In this document: piece by piece, positions 25,747-35,343 of the stretch
Numbering within the stretch: the first letter of the stretch is position 1
Layout of the letters: every line of letters begins with the position of its first letter
NCBI GenBank assembly: GCA_964410965.1
Contig: CAYPIY010000004.1
Span: 306,220-370,219, forward strand
Reading direction: 5' to 3'
Origin: JBBIRG01 sp964410965
GTDB lineage: Bacteria > CLD3 > SB21 > JBBIRG01
DNA: 64,000 bases
The notes under the pieces: model-generated
Told to the model about the DNA's origin: nothing
Database searches by the model: none
Seen by the model: the letters and a program-made list of their open reading frames with translations, nothing else
Position numbers and translations under genes: made by a program

Positions 25747-26793
25747 TCATATCCCGGCCTTTGTTGAATCGGTTTTTTCCCTGAAACGGATCAGGTATTC
25801 GACATGCCAGAGAATCACTTTTCCGTCCCCCCCGGCAGAGGCGATGTATTCGCCGTCGGGAGACGGAGCGAGCGACCATACTCCTCTCTGATGGGCATTT
25901 TTGATCTCATTCACTTTCAAGAATCCGTCGGTCCGCCATATGGATAGATTTCCTTTTTCATCCCCGGCCACGAAATACTGACCGTTCCTTACTTTTTCCA
26001 TCATCTGGATGTCCGCGTCCACGTCAATTACGGTATCGGCGATATTCGTTTCCCGGTTCCATACATGCAGTCCTCCGCTGCTTCCGGTTACGATTCGCCT
26101 TCCTTCATCGATCAGAAAAAGCGTATTGATCGGGTCTCCTTCGGGATAGGTCTTGATTTCATGTCCCAATTCGGAGTCCCAGATTTTCACGTTTTTATCC
26201 CACCCTACGGATATGAATTTAAGCGGATCCGCCGTGAATTCGATATCGGTGACAGCGTCGACATGCCCGTAAGGGGCAGCAACATCCATGGCATGACCTG
26301 AAAAGAATTTTATTTGATTGCCTGTCGCGGCATCGTAAAGAATAATGTTGAAGTAATGGGCCACAGCGAGTGTCTTACCGTCGGGAGAGAAACGAACAAA
26401 CTGGACATCGTTGGTAAGGTTCTTTTTTCCCCATACTTCTTTTTTATCCGCCAGATCCCATACGATCAGTTCTGCCGTATTCTGAGTGTTATCGCCGCAG
26501 GTTTGCGCGAGCCGTTTCCCGTCGGGCGAAACCGCAAGAGCGAGAATTGCGTCCGGGCGTTCGGGGGATTCCCATATGGTTTTGCCTCCGTCCCGTTCGG
26601 TCATAATGATCTTTTTATTTTGACCGCCTGAAATCAGATACTTCCCTTCCGGCGTAAAACATACGGTTTTCAGCAGTTTCTGATGGCCTGTTTCATATAC
26701 GACCGGATTTTCAGCTGTGACGGGTTTCCCGGTTTTGGGCTGACACGACAGGACTATCGCCGCCGCTGACATGAGGATCAAATATTTTTTCAT
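25747..26793 (-). CDS. WD40-repeat lipoprotein
   Basis: A 348-residue lipoprotein: signal ending IVLSC (Cys at about residue 17) followed by roughly seven WD40 blades, seen as recurring VxFxPDGKxL...GxxxxIxxxD/W patterns such as VRFSPDGKTLAVAHYFNIILYD, GWDKNVKIWD and SPDGEYIASAGGDGKVILWH. It forms a beta propeller, probably facing the periplasm, for protein binding. The ATG at 26793 with GGAG five bases upstream is preferred over a GTG two codons earlier. Divergent from the methyltransferase gene. Confidence 0.88.
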   Translation of the reverse strand: MKKYLILMSAAAIVLSCQPKTGKPVTAENPVVYETGHQKLLKTVCFTPEGKYLISGGQNKKIIMTERDGGKTIWESPERPDAILALAVSPDGKRLAQTCGDNTQNTAELIVWDLADKKEVWGKKNLTNDVQFVRFSPDGKTLAVAHYFNIILYDAATGNQIKFFSGHAMDVAAPYGHVDAVTDIEFTADPLKFISVGWDKNVKIWDSELGHEIKTYPEGDPINTLFLIDEGRRIVTGSSGGLHVWNRETNIADTVIDVDADIQMMEKVRNGQYFVAGDEKGNLSIWRTDGFLKVNEIKNAHQRGVWSLAPSPDGEYIASAGGDGKVILWHVEYLIRFREKTDSTKAGI

Positions 26794-26903
26794 GGACACT
26801 CCGGAGCAAACTTATTATTTGGTTTTTTATTTTTTTTCATTAAATTTACATGATTTCGCAAGTTTATCAAGTTTAATATTACTCTACCCCTGCGAGGTTT
26901 CTT

Positions 26904-27761
26904 ATGGCCGATCCTAAACGACCAAAGCCCGGAACCAAAAAACGCATAAAAAAAAATGAGTCGCTGCCGGACATCTTTCAGCAGGCCCAGCCCGAAGTGC
27001 TTCTGAGCGAAGCGGAATACGGCGAAGGAATAGCCGATCTTTTCGATATCTTGTTTCCCGACCGGGTGGTGAAAGCCGTATATAAGCCTTTCTTTAATAT
27101 GCTGATCCGTAAGCACCAGGTTCGATCCGCCTGTGATCTGGCCTGCAGGACCGGGCAAACGCTCAAAATGCTCCGCGAACTGAAAATCGAAAAACTGACG
27201 GGCATCGATATCAGCCCCAAAATGACCGCGAAATGCCGGAAAAAAATTTCTTCGAAAATTCAATTCATCGGTTCTGATCTGGCTCTTGCCCCGTCCACGA
27301 TCACCGGAAAACAATTCGACATGATTCTCTGCACCAAAGACGCTCTTCCGGTCGTCCTGGATGACGATGCGCTGATCAATTTTTTCCGTGATCTCCGGCT
27401 GTGCCTGACGGACAACGGTTTACTCGTCATCGAAATCAATAATTACCAGAAAATCTGGCGGAATAAAGAACGGTTCCTTCCCGTCATTGACCGGTCGGTA
27501 TCAAAACAACCCCAATTGTTTTTCTTCATGAACGATTTTCATGAGGAATTGCTTGTCCGTAATTTGATGCATCTGCGCTACGATCATCAGCAATGGAAAC
27601 TCAGGCCGTTGTCCATTCCTATACGTCCCCTGCTGCCTGCGGAGATTGAGTTTTTCCTGACCGAAGGCCAGTACAGCAAATGGGCGTTCCTCGGGAACTA
27701 CCAGGGACAATCTTATATACCCGAACAGTCCCCTCATCTGATCGTCATCGCTAAAAAGTAA
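26904..27761 (+). CDS. SAM-dependent methyltransferase (class I), substrate unknown
   Basis: A 285-residue protein with a basic N-terminal 20 residues (KKRIKKN) and a class I methyltransferase core: motif I ACDLACRTGQTLKML (about 75-89; the usual GxGxG is partly degenerate), motif II LTGIDISPKM, motif post-I FIGSDLALAP, motif IV FDMILCTKDAL, and DNGLLVIEINN. The Y-G-E-G-I-A-D-L-F-D start resembles methyltransferases of the small-molecule type. GAGGT precedes the ATG. No neighbour indicates the substrate. Confidence 0.78.
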   Translation: MADPKRPKPGTKKRIKKNESLPDIFQQAQPEVLLSEAEYGEGIADLFDILFPDRVVKAVYKPFFNMLIRKHQVRSACDLACRTGQTLKMLRELKIEKLTGIDISPKMTAKCRKKISSKIQFIGSDLALAPSTITGKQFDMILCTKDALPVVLDDDALINFFRDLRLCLTDNGLLVIEINNYQKIWRNKERFLPVIDRSVSKQPQLFFFMNDFHEELLVRNLMHLRYDHQQWKLRPLSIPIRPLLPAEIEFFLTEGQYSKWAFLGNYQGQSYIPEQSPHLIVIAKK

Positions 27762-27766
27762 TTTAC

Positions 27767-27795
27767 TTGACAAAAAATGCTCTTTCGACTATATT
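27767..27795 (+). promoter_or_regulatory. Promoter of tRNA-Glu
   Basis: Perfect -35 TTGACA, 17-base spacer, -10 TATATT, ending 12 bases before the first base of the tRNA. The best promoter match in the window. Confidence 0.85.
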
Positions 27796-27807
27796 CAGCC
27801 TGATTTT

Positions 27808-27879
27808 GGCGCATTCGTCTAACGGTTAGGACGCAGCCCTCTCAAGGCTGTAATACGGGTTCGATTCCCGTATGCGCTA
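27808..27879 (+). tRNA. tRNA-Glu (CTC anticodon)
   Basis: A complete cloverleaf: acceptor stem GGCGCAT/ATGCGCT (with a G-U first pair, usual in bacterial tRNA-Glu), D-loop GTCTAACGGTTAGGAC, anticodon stem CAGCC/GGCTG with loop CTCTCAA (anticodon CTC), T-loop GGTTCGATTCC, discriminator A. The 3' CCA is not encoded. Confidence 0.95.
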
Positions 27880-27907
27880 CGTCCGATAACAGCCCCGCAA
27901 ACCCTGT

Positions 27908-30900
27908 ATGAGTATTTCACTACACAGCTTTTTCGTCGTCGTTGCCGTTTTTCTGCTGCCGTTATTTTTCACCGATGTTGCAAGTCACGCGCAAACAGAA
28001 GGCTTGCCGGTCATCCGCAATTATCTTCCCGCCGAGTATAAAGCGGGCCCCGCAACCTGGGGGATCTGCCAGGACGATCAGGGCGTTATCTACTTCGCAA
28101 ACGATGACGGCGTCCTTGAATTCGACGGCGTAACCTGGCGTCTGATACCGCTTTTAAATCATGTCTCCGCCCGATGGGTAATCAATAAACATGGTAAGAT
28201 TTTTGTCGCGGCACAGGGCGATTGCGGTTATCTCGACACGGGCGGATCCGGTGAAATGATGTATAAGTCGCTCATCAGTGATTCGCTCAGGGCCGCCTGG
28301 AAACTCGGCGAAGTCTGGGAATGCGATACGGCCTCGGGTTCTGTATTTTTCCGCTCTACGGATTTGCTGATCCGGTGGAACGGGCATGCGCTCAAAACGT
28401 GGCCGTTGCCTCCCGGCGGAGAGCGTTTTGACATGATTACCTCGGTACGCGACACTCTCTATTTCCGCATCTCGAATTTAGGGCTGTTCCGGGTCGATGG
28501 AGATTTCCTCCGTAAAATGGAGAACAGCGAAGCCGTCTCGGAAAAAAAGATCAACGCCATTCTCCCCCACTCGCACGGTATTTTGCTTGCAACTCGATAT
28601 GAAGGGTTATATCTTTATCAAAACTCGAATATGTCCCGATTCCCTACCGACTGTGACGACCTGTTGAGGAAAAGCGGTGTCTATCACGGCATACGGCTTC
28701 ACGACGGAAAGCTGGTCCTTGCGACCATGCACGGCGGACTGGTTTTTCTTGACGCCGCCGGAAAACTTCACCGGATCATTGACCGTTCGACGGGACTGAA
28801 AGACCAGAACAATCATTTCGTGTATGAGGACCGGAACCGGCAGTTATGGTCAGGCATGAATTACGGAATCAGCCGCATCGAATCGCTGGCATCGCTCCGA
28901 ATCTACGATGAGCGCTCCGGTTTACTGGGATACATACGATCGATTCAGCGCCATCAGGGAATCCTGTATGTCGCCACTACAACGGGATTGTATAAAATGA
29001 ATCCTTCGGCGTACGGCTATGAGCAGGCCTTTACGAAAGTCATCCGGGACAACATGCTGATCGAAAGCATAACCTGCCGGGGAAATCATCTGTTTATCGG
29101 AGCGAACAGCGGTGTTTATCTTTATGAACAGGACAGGATCACTAAACTTCATCACGGGAATACAAATTATATCTACAGTCTGCCTTCTGATCCGGATATT
29201 GTTCTTGCGGGACTTCATAAGGGCATCGCTGTGATCAGGACCCGCAGTTCATCAGGACCATGGGAATTCAAAGGACACATGAACGGAATCGATGAATTTG
29301 TATCATCCATGATCGAGGCATCCGATCATTCAGTATGGGTTGCGACGCCTTATCAGGGTATCATACGGCTGGTTTTCCGGGACGATACCAGACTCACGCC
29401 CGTGATCGAACGGTTTAATCATCAGCACGGACTTCCTCCGGGCCCGGTCGATATGCATGAATCAAAAGGACAGATCCTGTTCAGTGTCATGGACAGGATT
29501 TTAATGTTTGATGAATCCCGCCGGACGTTTACGGACTATCCCGGATGGAAAGACAGTCTTGGGACGATGACGGAGGATGACCGGAAATTTTTTTTCAAGA
29601 ATTTTTACCTTCTCGGACGGTTCCTGAATTCGCCGGATTACGGCAGAATGGAAAAAACGCTGAGAACGATCGGACAGATACAGCCGAATCAGAAGCTTGA
29701 GTTTTTCGGCGATATAAATCGGGACTGGTGGTTTGGCGGCAATTACCAGTTATTCATGAACACCTCTGCTGAGCGCGGCATTCAGGACATCCGCGCTCCT
29801 CTTGCCATTCGCAGGATCAGCGTTGACCAGAAAGATATTTTTCTCGGACACGGACGGTATCCCCGTACCGATCTGAATTACGGACAAAGCCTGAAAATTG
29901 ATTTTCTCGTTCCCGATTACAATCTCTATAACCGGCCGCATTACGCGCTTATGCTTGAGGGGCTTGATGACAGATGGACGGAACGGCATGATCAGACTTA
30001 CATTGAATATATGAGCCTGCATGAGGGCGATTACCGTTTGAGAATTCGCGCCATGAACCCGGATGGAGCCATTCTGTCCGAAATCGAATACGTTTTTTCC
30101 GTTTCGCCCCCATGGTACCGCGGAACGGCGGCATGGCTGATTTACGCCGCATGCTTAGCCGTCGGAATCACATTCATTTTCCGCTGGCGCCTCGCCATGC
30201 TGAAACGGAGAAACATTGTTCTGCAGACCATGGTCGACGAGAGAACCCGGGAACTGAGGCAGGCCGAGAGCCAGCTGATTCAGTCGGAAAAAATGGCGGC
30301 GATAGGACAGATGGTTGCGGGCATCGCGCACGAAATCAACAATCCTCTGAATTTTATCATTCCCAATCTGGATTATATTCAAACCGAGCTGAACAAGATG
30401 AACAAAGGCGCTGAAAAAAACAGTTCCGGATTGGCGGCTCCTTTAACAGTACCGGCCCAAGAGACGGGTACGGAAATCCAAGACGCGATCAGGGCTTCGA
30501 TTGAAGGCAGTCTCAGGATCAAGGATATTGTCGTCCGCCTCAAGTCATTCACGGCGCATGGCGCCAGTCATTATGACATCGTGGATATTGAGAAGCACTT
30601 TGAACTGATGCTTGATCTTTTTTTTCACCAATTTTCTGAAATCACTATCGAAAAAAAATTCGGCGGAATCCCTCCGGTGAAAGTGATTATCCAGGAAATG
30701 AACCAGTGCTTTATGAATATCTTGTTTAATTCCGTTCAGGCGATACAGGACGCGCGCAGGGAAAAAATGATCGGAACCGGAGCCGGGCGGATTATCATCA
30801 GCACACGCATGAACGGTACGGCGATTGAAATCGGCATCAGCGATAACGGAATTGGAATTCAGGAAGAAATTCTGACAAAAATTTTTGATCCGTTTTTTAC

Positions 30901-31039
30901 GACCAAACCGGTCGGTCGGGGAAAAGGGCTCGGGCTTACCGAGAGTTTCGCGGTTATTAAAAAACATCACGGTGAAATCAAAGTTGAAAGCAAGCATAAA
31001 GAAGGAACGACGGTCAGAATTACTCTTCCTCTTCTGTGA
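27908..31039 (+). CDS. Propeller-type sensor histidine kinase
   Basis: A 1043-residue one-piece sensor kinase. A signal peptide/anchor (residues about 6-25) precedes a periplasmic part of about 700 residues built from two-component-regulator propeller repeats (WGICQDDQGVIYFANDDGVLEFDG, ENRQLWSG-like units). A Y_Y_Y domain follows (DLNYGQSLKIDFL to YRLRIRAMNPDG). One transmembrane helix (AWLIYAACLAVGITFIF) leads to a coiled segment, a phosphoacceptor H-box GIAHEINNPLNF, and a HATPase domain (N-box NQCFMNILFNSVQAIQ, G1 SDNGIGI, F-box FFTTKP, G2 GRGKGLGL). There is no receiver or HTH domain, so a separate response regulator is needed; none is adjacent. Confidence 0.9.
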   Translation: MSISLHSFFVVVAVFLLPLFFTDVASHAQTEGLPVIRNYLPAEYKAGPATWGICQDDQGVIYFANDDGVLEFDGVTWRLIPLLNHVSARWVINKHGKIFVAAQGDCGYLDTGGSGEMMYKSLISDSLRAAWKLGEVWECDTASGSVFFRSTDLLIRWNGHALKTWPLPPGGERFDMITSVRDTLYFRISNLGLFRVDGDFLRKMENSEAVSEKKINAILPHSHGILLATRYEGLYLYQNSNMSRFPTDCDDLLRKSGVYHGIRLHDGKLVLATMHGGLVFLDAAGKLHRIIDRSTGLKDQNNHFVYEDRNRQLWSGMNYGISRIESLASLRIYDERSGLLGYIRSIQRHQGILYVATTTGLYKMNPSAYGYEQAFTKVIRDNMLIESITCRGNHLFIGANSGVYLYEQDRITKLHHGNTNYIYSLPSDPDIVLAGLHKGIAVIRTRSSSGPWEFKGHMNGIDEFVSSMIEASDHSVWVATPYQGIIRLVFRDDTRLTPVIERFNHQHGLPPGPVDMHESKGQILFSVMDRILMFDESRRTFTDYPGWKDSLGTMTEDDRKFFFKNFYLLGRFLNSPDYGRMEKTLRTIGQIQPNQKLEFFGDINRDWWFGGNYQLFMNTSAERGIQDIRAPLAIRRISVDQKDIFLGHGRYPRTDLNYGQSLKIDFLVPDYNLYNRPHYALMLEGLDDRWTERHDQTYIEYMSLHEGDYRLRIRAMNPDGAILSEIEYVFSVSPPWYRGTAAWLIYAACLAVGITFIFRWRLAMLKRRNIVLQTMVDERTRELRQAESQLIQSEKMAAIGQMVAGIAHEINNPLNFIIPNLDYIQTELNKMNKGAEKNSSGLAAPLTVPAQETGTEIQDAIRASIEGSLRIKDIVVRLKSFTAHGASHYDIVDIEKHFELMLDLFFHQFSEITIEKKFGGIPPVKVIIQEMNQCFMNILFNSVQAIQDARREKMIGTGAGRIIISTRMNGTAIEIGISDNGIGIQEEILTKIFDPFFTTKPVGRGKGLGLTESFAVIKKHHGEIKVESKHKEGTTVRITLPLL

Positions 31040-31391
31040 CGCATTTGATTTTTCCGGCTCCACTGTATCGAAAAAAAAATACGCCCCCTGACTGATCTCT
31101 GCAGCAAAAAAATTCTCCTTAACTATACTGCTTTAACGAACTTTAATATTTCCGGTCGTTTTATTTCGGGAAGTTAATCTTCATCGAAACTAAATTTAAC
31201 AAATAGTATTCGCATGATTATTATTTCTTGTTCATTTATTAACAAAACTTGAATTTAATACATTTATAAATTAAATATAATTATTAATATTATTTTTTCT
31301 TGACTTAGCCAATGTTTTAATCTACATTGAATCAATATAAATACGTAATACTTCATACCCATTACGCTATGGATAAAACCAACATAAAATT
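31040..31391. other. AT-rich intergenic region
   Basis: About 350 bases of strongly AT-rich sequence with no coding potential. It contains a near-consensus promoter (31300-31328) for the following small gene. Confidence 0.6.
31300..31328 (+). promoter_or_regulatory. Candidate promoter for the 31392 gene
   Basis: TTGACT, 17 bases, TACATT; the -10 ends 63 bases before the ATG at 31392. Confidence 0.55.
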
Positions 31392-31733
31392 ATGGACATT
31401 GAATACTCAATAATTTTTTTGATTCAGTTGTTAATCTGGTTTGTAATTTGGCCGCAGTTTATTCGTTCATTCTCCAGGTGGAAAAACCGGTCGCTGCGAA
31501 ACGATAATCCTAACCTCAATATCTGTTACTATCTGCGGATGTGGGGAACGCCGCTGTTTGTATTCATAGGATCTTTGATTTTCCTGCCCTATCTGTCATC
31601 GGCCCTGGAACACGAACTGATCGATAAGATCCTGATTTCTTTGTTCGTGCTTTTCGGATCAGCGTTTACGGGCGCGATCATTACGGAGTTTTTCGTCGAT
31701 CGTTTCAAAACCCATTATCATAATCCGGATTGA
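31392..31733 (+). CDS. Small integral membrane protein, unknown
   Basis: A 113-residue protein with three predicted transmembrane helices (about 6-24, 52-68 and 80-100) and a basic loop RSFSRWKNRSLRND between the first two. No known motif. It has a plausible promoter but a weak ribosome-binding site. Stands alone; function unknown. Confidence 0.6.
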   Translation: MDIEYSIIFLIQLLIWFVIWPQFIRSFSRWKNRSLRNDNPNLNICYYLRMWGTPLFVFIGSLIFLPYLSSALEHELIDKILISLFVLFGSAFTGAIITEFFVDRFKTHYHNPD

Positions 31734-31929
31734 TTCGAACCTTTCGCAACCGCCCTGCCCGGACCGCCGCAAAGGAGTCGGTACGGATGAATATCCTTTC
31801 GGGACGGTTTTATAAGTTTGAAAACATCGTTATTATTTAAACGAACAAGAAGTGTCGCACCGGATAATCCGGATTCCTGTCGGGATGTATCGAGAGGTGG
31901 CCGAATATTTGTGAGCAGTTGTTTCAGAT

Positions 31930-32727
31930 TTAAGCTCTGACGGGGTCTGTGATTTTAAAGTGAACATCGCCGGAGTAAATGATTGACCTTTTTCCCTGTT
32001 GTTCGATGATAAGACCCCCGTCATCGGCGATATCGATGGCGACGGCCCCGAAGGTTCCGCCGGCGGTTTGAATCATAATATCTTTTCCCATCATTCCGGT
32101 CAGAGAACGCCATTCATCAAGAACGTTATGCCTGTTATACGCTCTGTATTCATTAAAAATCCGGATCCACTCAATCAGCAGATCTTTTCGGTTCAGCGTA
32201 CAACGCGATTCGATGGACAGCGATGTCGCGGTAAGCCGGATCTCGTCCGGAAATTCCTGTTGATTGATATTGATGCCTGTTCCGATAATGAGAAAGTTCC
32301 GGTTGGCGTGTTGTACCGTCTCGATCAGAATGCCGCAGCATTTCCTGCCGTGAATAAGAACGTCATTTGGCCATTTGAGATCGGCGGGAAGATGTGCCGA
32401 ATGGCGGATGACTTTCGCCGTGACGATGGCCGGAATCAGGGAATAACAAAACCATTCGCGCGGATCCGGAATCGGTTCGAGGATCACGGAAAACCACAGT
32501 CCGGTTCCCGGGGGTGAAATCCAGTTTCGGTCGAAACGGCCTCTGCCCGAAGACTGGTAATCGGCGATAATCAGCGAGGGTTTCACATCAGAATTATTCT
32601 GAATATAGCGCTTTGCCCAGGAATTTGTAGAGTCAACCGCATTCAGAGGAATGATGCATTGAATGATATGTCCTACGGGAAAGGACGTTCCCTGAAGTGT
32701 TATGATTTCTTGAAAATCAGCAGTCAT
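31930..32727 (-). CDS. birA: Biotin--[acetyl-CoA-carboxylase] ligase, monofunctional
   Basis: A 265-residue class I biotin protein ligase without the N-terminal DNA-binding domain, so an enzyme but not a repressor. It activates biotin with ATP and attaches it to carboxylase carrier proteins. Landmarks: VDSTNSWAK (about 30-38), the biotinyl-AMP loop GRGRFDRNWISPPGTGLWFS (usual GRGRxxRxWxSPxG), LKWPNDVLI with the catalytic Lys, KCCGILIE and GTGININQ. The start has no strong ribosome-binding site. Confidence 0.92.
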   Translation of the reverse strand: MTADFQEIITLQGTSFPVGHIIQCIIPLNAVDSTNSWAKRYIQNNSDVKPSLIIADYQSSGRGRFDRNWISPPGTGLWFSVILEPIPDPREWFCYSLIPAIVTAKVIRHSAHLPADLKWPNDVLIHGRKCCGILIETVQHANRNFLIIGTGININQQEFPDEIRLTATSLSIESRCTLNRKDLLIEWIRIFNEYRAYNRHNVLDEWRSLTGMMGKDIMIQTAGGTFGAVAIDIADDGGLIIEQQGKRSIIYSGDVHFKITDPVRA

Positions 32728-33175
32728 AATATACTCAAGTAATATACTATCAATATGTATGATTAAAAGTGGGCATTATCCCGATTCCATCGTAATGACT
32801 GCCCGCTCTATATACAAAAACATCCAACCCATCAGAATCGGATGTTTTACAGTGGACTCAACTTACCAAATATCGAAATCGCTTATGTATTTTAATAAAC
32901 TTTATCTTCTTCTGCAAGATGAATACCATAATATTTTATGATCTTAACATATTATTATTTATCCTGATCTTGATATTTTTCTCGCGTGCATAGCTCTACC
33001 GCAACCGATGATCTGCTGATTATTCAGTGTTCTGCTTTTGGCTTTTGCACCCAGAGCCGGCTCAAAAAATGGTTCCTTCCTTATAAGCCTAAATATTCAT
33101 GGCTCAGTATGTGCCACAGAAAAAGTATGCACCTGTCCGCCTCTGGCGGAAGCGCGCGCTCGTGATTTAAAAAAT
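32728..33175. other. Intergenic region left of the toxin array
   Basis: No convincing gene. At 33132-33150 lies CCTGTCCGCCTCTGGCGGA, whose last 15 bases are an inverted repeat and which recurs with one change at 41150-41168. Followed by a terminator-like hairpin and a palindromic element (separate entries). Confidence 0.55.
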
Positions 33176-33203
33176 AATCTCCCTGGTTATTTCCAGGGAG
33201 ATT
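33176..33203. terminator. Strong hairpin downstream of the toxin array
   Basis: AATCTCCCTGG-TTATTT-CCAGGGAGATT: perfect 11-bp stem with a 6-base loop. It lies past the end of the minus-strand array and could end its transcription, or end rightward transcription before the T-rich ATTTTTCTTT. Confidence 0.6.
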
Positions 33204-33217
33204 TAAGATTTTTCTTT

Positions 33218-33324
33218 CTCCGCCCTTGCTGTGGGCAACCAAGACCGTTGCGCCTAAGAGACAAGCTATGCGCTGTGCCGTTCCCGGGATGGCGCATAGC
33301 ACCACTTAGGCGAAAAGGGCGGAG
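33218..33324. repeat. Nested palindromic element, copy 1
   Basis: About 107 bases built of four nested inverted pairs: CTCCGCCCTT/AAGGGCGGAG, CGCCTAAG/CTTAGGCG, GCTATGCGC/GCGCATAGC and a central TCCCGGGA. Two 18-base arms, TTGCGCCTAAGAGACAAG (33248-33265) and TAGCACCACTTAGGCGAA (33297-33314), recur exactly at 47593-47610 and 47674-47691. It marks the left end of the Rhs cassette array, 24 bases from the last immunity remnant. Confidence 0.82.
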
Positions 33325-33347
33325 GAAAAATTACCATACAAATTGAT

Positions 33348-34044
33348 TTATAATTCTATTATTGTTTCAGCTACTTGGCCAAAGCATAATGATTTTAATG
33401 AAAGCTTATTATCTTCACATTCAATACATATTTTATAAAGAATACCAGTATATTTATTAACACAATACATTTCAGCAGCATAAGTGTCGTTTTGATATGT
33501 AAAATTCATTTTTTTTATCTCGTCTTTAATCTTCTGATTTATTTCTAATCGATATTTGATATCATTAAAATTATTAACAGTGTAAAATCCATTAATATAA
33601 TAATACATATCAAAAATGGTTTTTTATCAATTTTTTAAATTTATTATAGCTTAAGGTAGGTTCATTTGATAATAAAACATTAATTTGATTAATTATGCAA
33701 GTATCAATTCCTGTAGAATCATTTAACTGAAAATTAAAAACCCCTTTGTTTTTATCTGAATAATAAATCACATCATTTAAACTTGGCTCAGAGTTTTTTA
33801 ACTTAACTTTAAATAAACGAATTGAACTAAACGGTGTTTTGAATTCGGATTCTATTAATGTATTATTTTTAGTTTCTTCAAAGGTTCGATTTTTTTTTAA
33901 TAATTCATGATAATAAGAACTATCATACTTATAAAATTCTTTTGCGGCTATATCCTTCACTTCATGATAGATTTCTTTATTGCTTGTGCACATATTATAT
34001 GTCATAAACAAGGGAATCATCAAAATAAACATTTTATTTTTCAT
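33348..34044 (-). pseudogene. Frameshifted immunity-gene remnant (I5)
   Basis: Two abutting frames, 34044-33610 and 33608-33348, together match the intact 232-residue immunity candidate I1 at 47742-48440 along its whole length: both begin MKN-, both have a hydrophobic export segment with a nearby Cys, both read YYSDKNKGVFN/FISNKCQGTLN in the middle, and both end YCVNxYxGxLY...FGxVAE. The first frame ends in TGA and the second begins one base later in another frame, so a frameshift has broken it. The ATG at 34044 aligns with the I1 start and is preferred over the TTG at 34074. Cognate toxin gene B5, directly upstream, is also frameshifted. Confidence 0.72.
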
Positions 34045-35320
34045 CTTTTTTTTCTTCTTCTCTAGGTTTTTCAACTTTTTTCGGTTTGTTTAAGAAAACT
34101 TTTAAGATAAATTCCTTTTGCTTAGCTCCTATTTTTTGTTCTTTTTTATTGACACGACTTGATGTTACACCACCTTCACTGACGGTGTAAATAATTGTAC
34201 CTTTTTCACCGTGTTTTTCATGTGATACACCCATACCATGCATGCCTTCATGCAAAGTAGTATTACCGAGTCCCACATTTGTTATACCATTTTTTTTCTT
34301 TTCTGATTCATCAACCCAACCTTCTTGTGATCCAACTTCAGAGAATCCGCCAACATTTTTTTTCTTTGCTTTCTCATAATTCTTTACTGTAGGATGATCG
34401 CCATCAAGCAATTTATGCTTACATCAGTTGGATCCATTATAGGAGGATCTGTTGTAGCCTTTACTCTCATTGGTATGCCATTTTCATCTAGCACATATTG
34501 TACTTGTGTAACAATTTCATTCAAATCATCTTTATCAACATTCGATGAAACATTCTGTATATAAAAAGTTGAATCGAGTCCCGTAGCATCAATCAGAGAT
34601 ATTGGATTATTAAAAACATAATGGTAAGGATTAATATTCGGATATTTATCTTTTAATGGATCAAGAGTTAACCATCTTCCCAAATCATAATTATAATACC
34701 TTGCCCCAAAGTAATCGAGTCCGATTTCGATATCACGTTCTTTGCCTGTAAACTGTTCCTTCGGCTCATTGCTGGTACTGCTTCCGCGGGATTCTTTACC
34801 GAAGGGATAGTAATCTGACCAGCTTTCGACATTACCATCTTCTTTTAGCACGACACGTATGGAACCCAGATGGTCGGAGAGATAATAATAGCGTTTATCC
34901 CCATAACCCTGAGCTTGTCCAACCGCTAACAGCGAACCGCCCGCGTCAAGTCTCGACGTACTGCGAAGCTCTGCAGTATCTTTCGCGGTTACAGTCCAGT
35001 TGGTACTTCCGGTGTTCAGCACGGCTTTATTCAGGAACGGTTTCAGTTTCCCGATCAACCCGTTTCCATAAATGTTATAATGATCCAATTGTCCGTTCCG
35101 GTATTCCGCCAAAACATTACTGCCGTTGCGTATGTAAATACATTGTTCCAATGTAGCTTCGTTTTTCTTTATTGTTTTCTTCGTCCGTTGTCCACCCGCA
35201 TCGTAAGCATATTCGATAACCGTATCGTTGGTTGTTACCTTAACCGGCATATTTCTATAATCGTACGCAAAGGCGCCTTTGGTATTGTCATTCGTCAAGT
35301 TAGGGTTGTTGTCATATCCT
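34034..35320 (-). pseudogene. Orphan Rhs core-tip cassette, frameshifted metzincin tip (B5)
   Basis: A 5'-less Rhs fragment. Homology to full Rhs proteins begins near 35320 with YDNNPNLTNDNTKG, includes the whole Rhs core (YYLSDHLGSIRVVL, GKERDIEIGLDYFGARYYN, NPYHYVFNNPISLIDATGLD) and runs on to DPTDVSI at about 34410. There a missing base shifts the frame: the continuing sequence LDGDHPTVKN is in the next frame (to 34034). The tip carries HEGMHGMGVSH, an exact HExxHxxGxxH zinc-protease signature, and is a diverged relative of the B1 tip. It starts about 25 bases after the previous immunity gene ends, has no obvious promoter, and is probably silent. Confidence 0.8.
34847..35205. repeat. 359-bp identical Rhs-core block (copy in B5)
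   Basis: Reads identical to 36886-37244 (offset 2039). In addition 34967-35262 reads identical to 44762-45057 in B2 (offset 9795). The block encodes the core segment between YAYDAGGQRTKK and DHLGSIRVVL. Confidence 0.85.
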
Positions 35321-35343
35321 TAATCTGAATTATTAAAAATTAT

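Noticed and set aside
32759..32941. Plus-strand 60-residue frame in the gap after birA
   Set aside because: No ribosome-binding site, no recognisable sequence character, AT-rich chance frame.
33038..33346. Plus-strand open frame across the palindromic element
   Set aside because: It runs through the hairpin and the nested palindrome, is Arg/Pro/Leu-rich by composition and lacks a ribosome-binding site.
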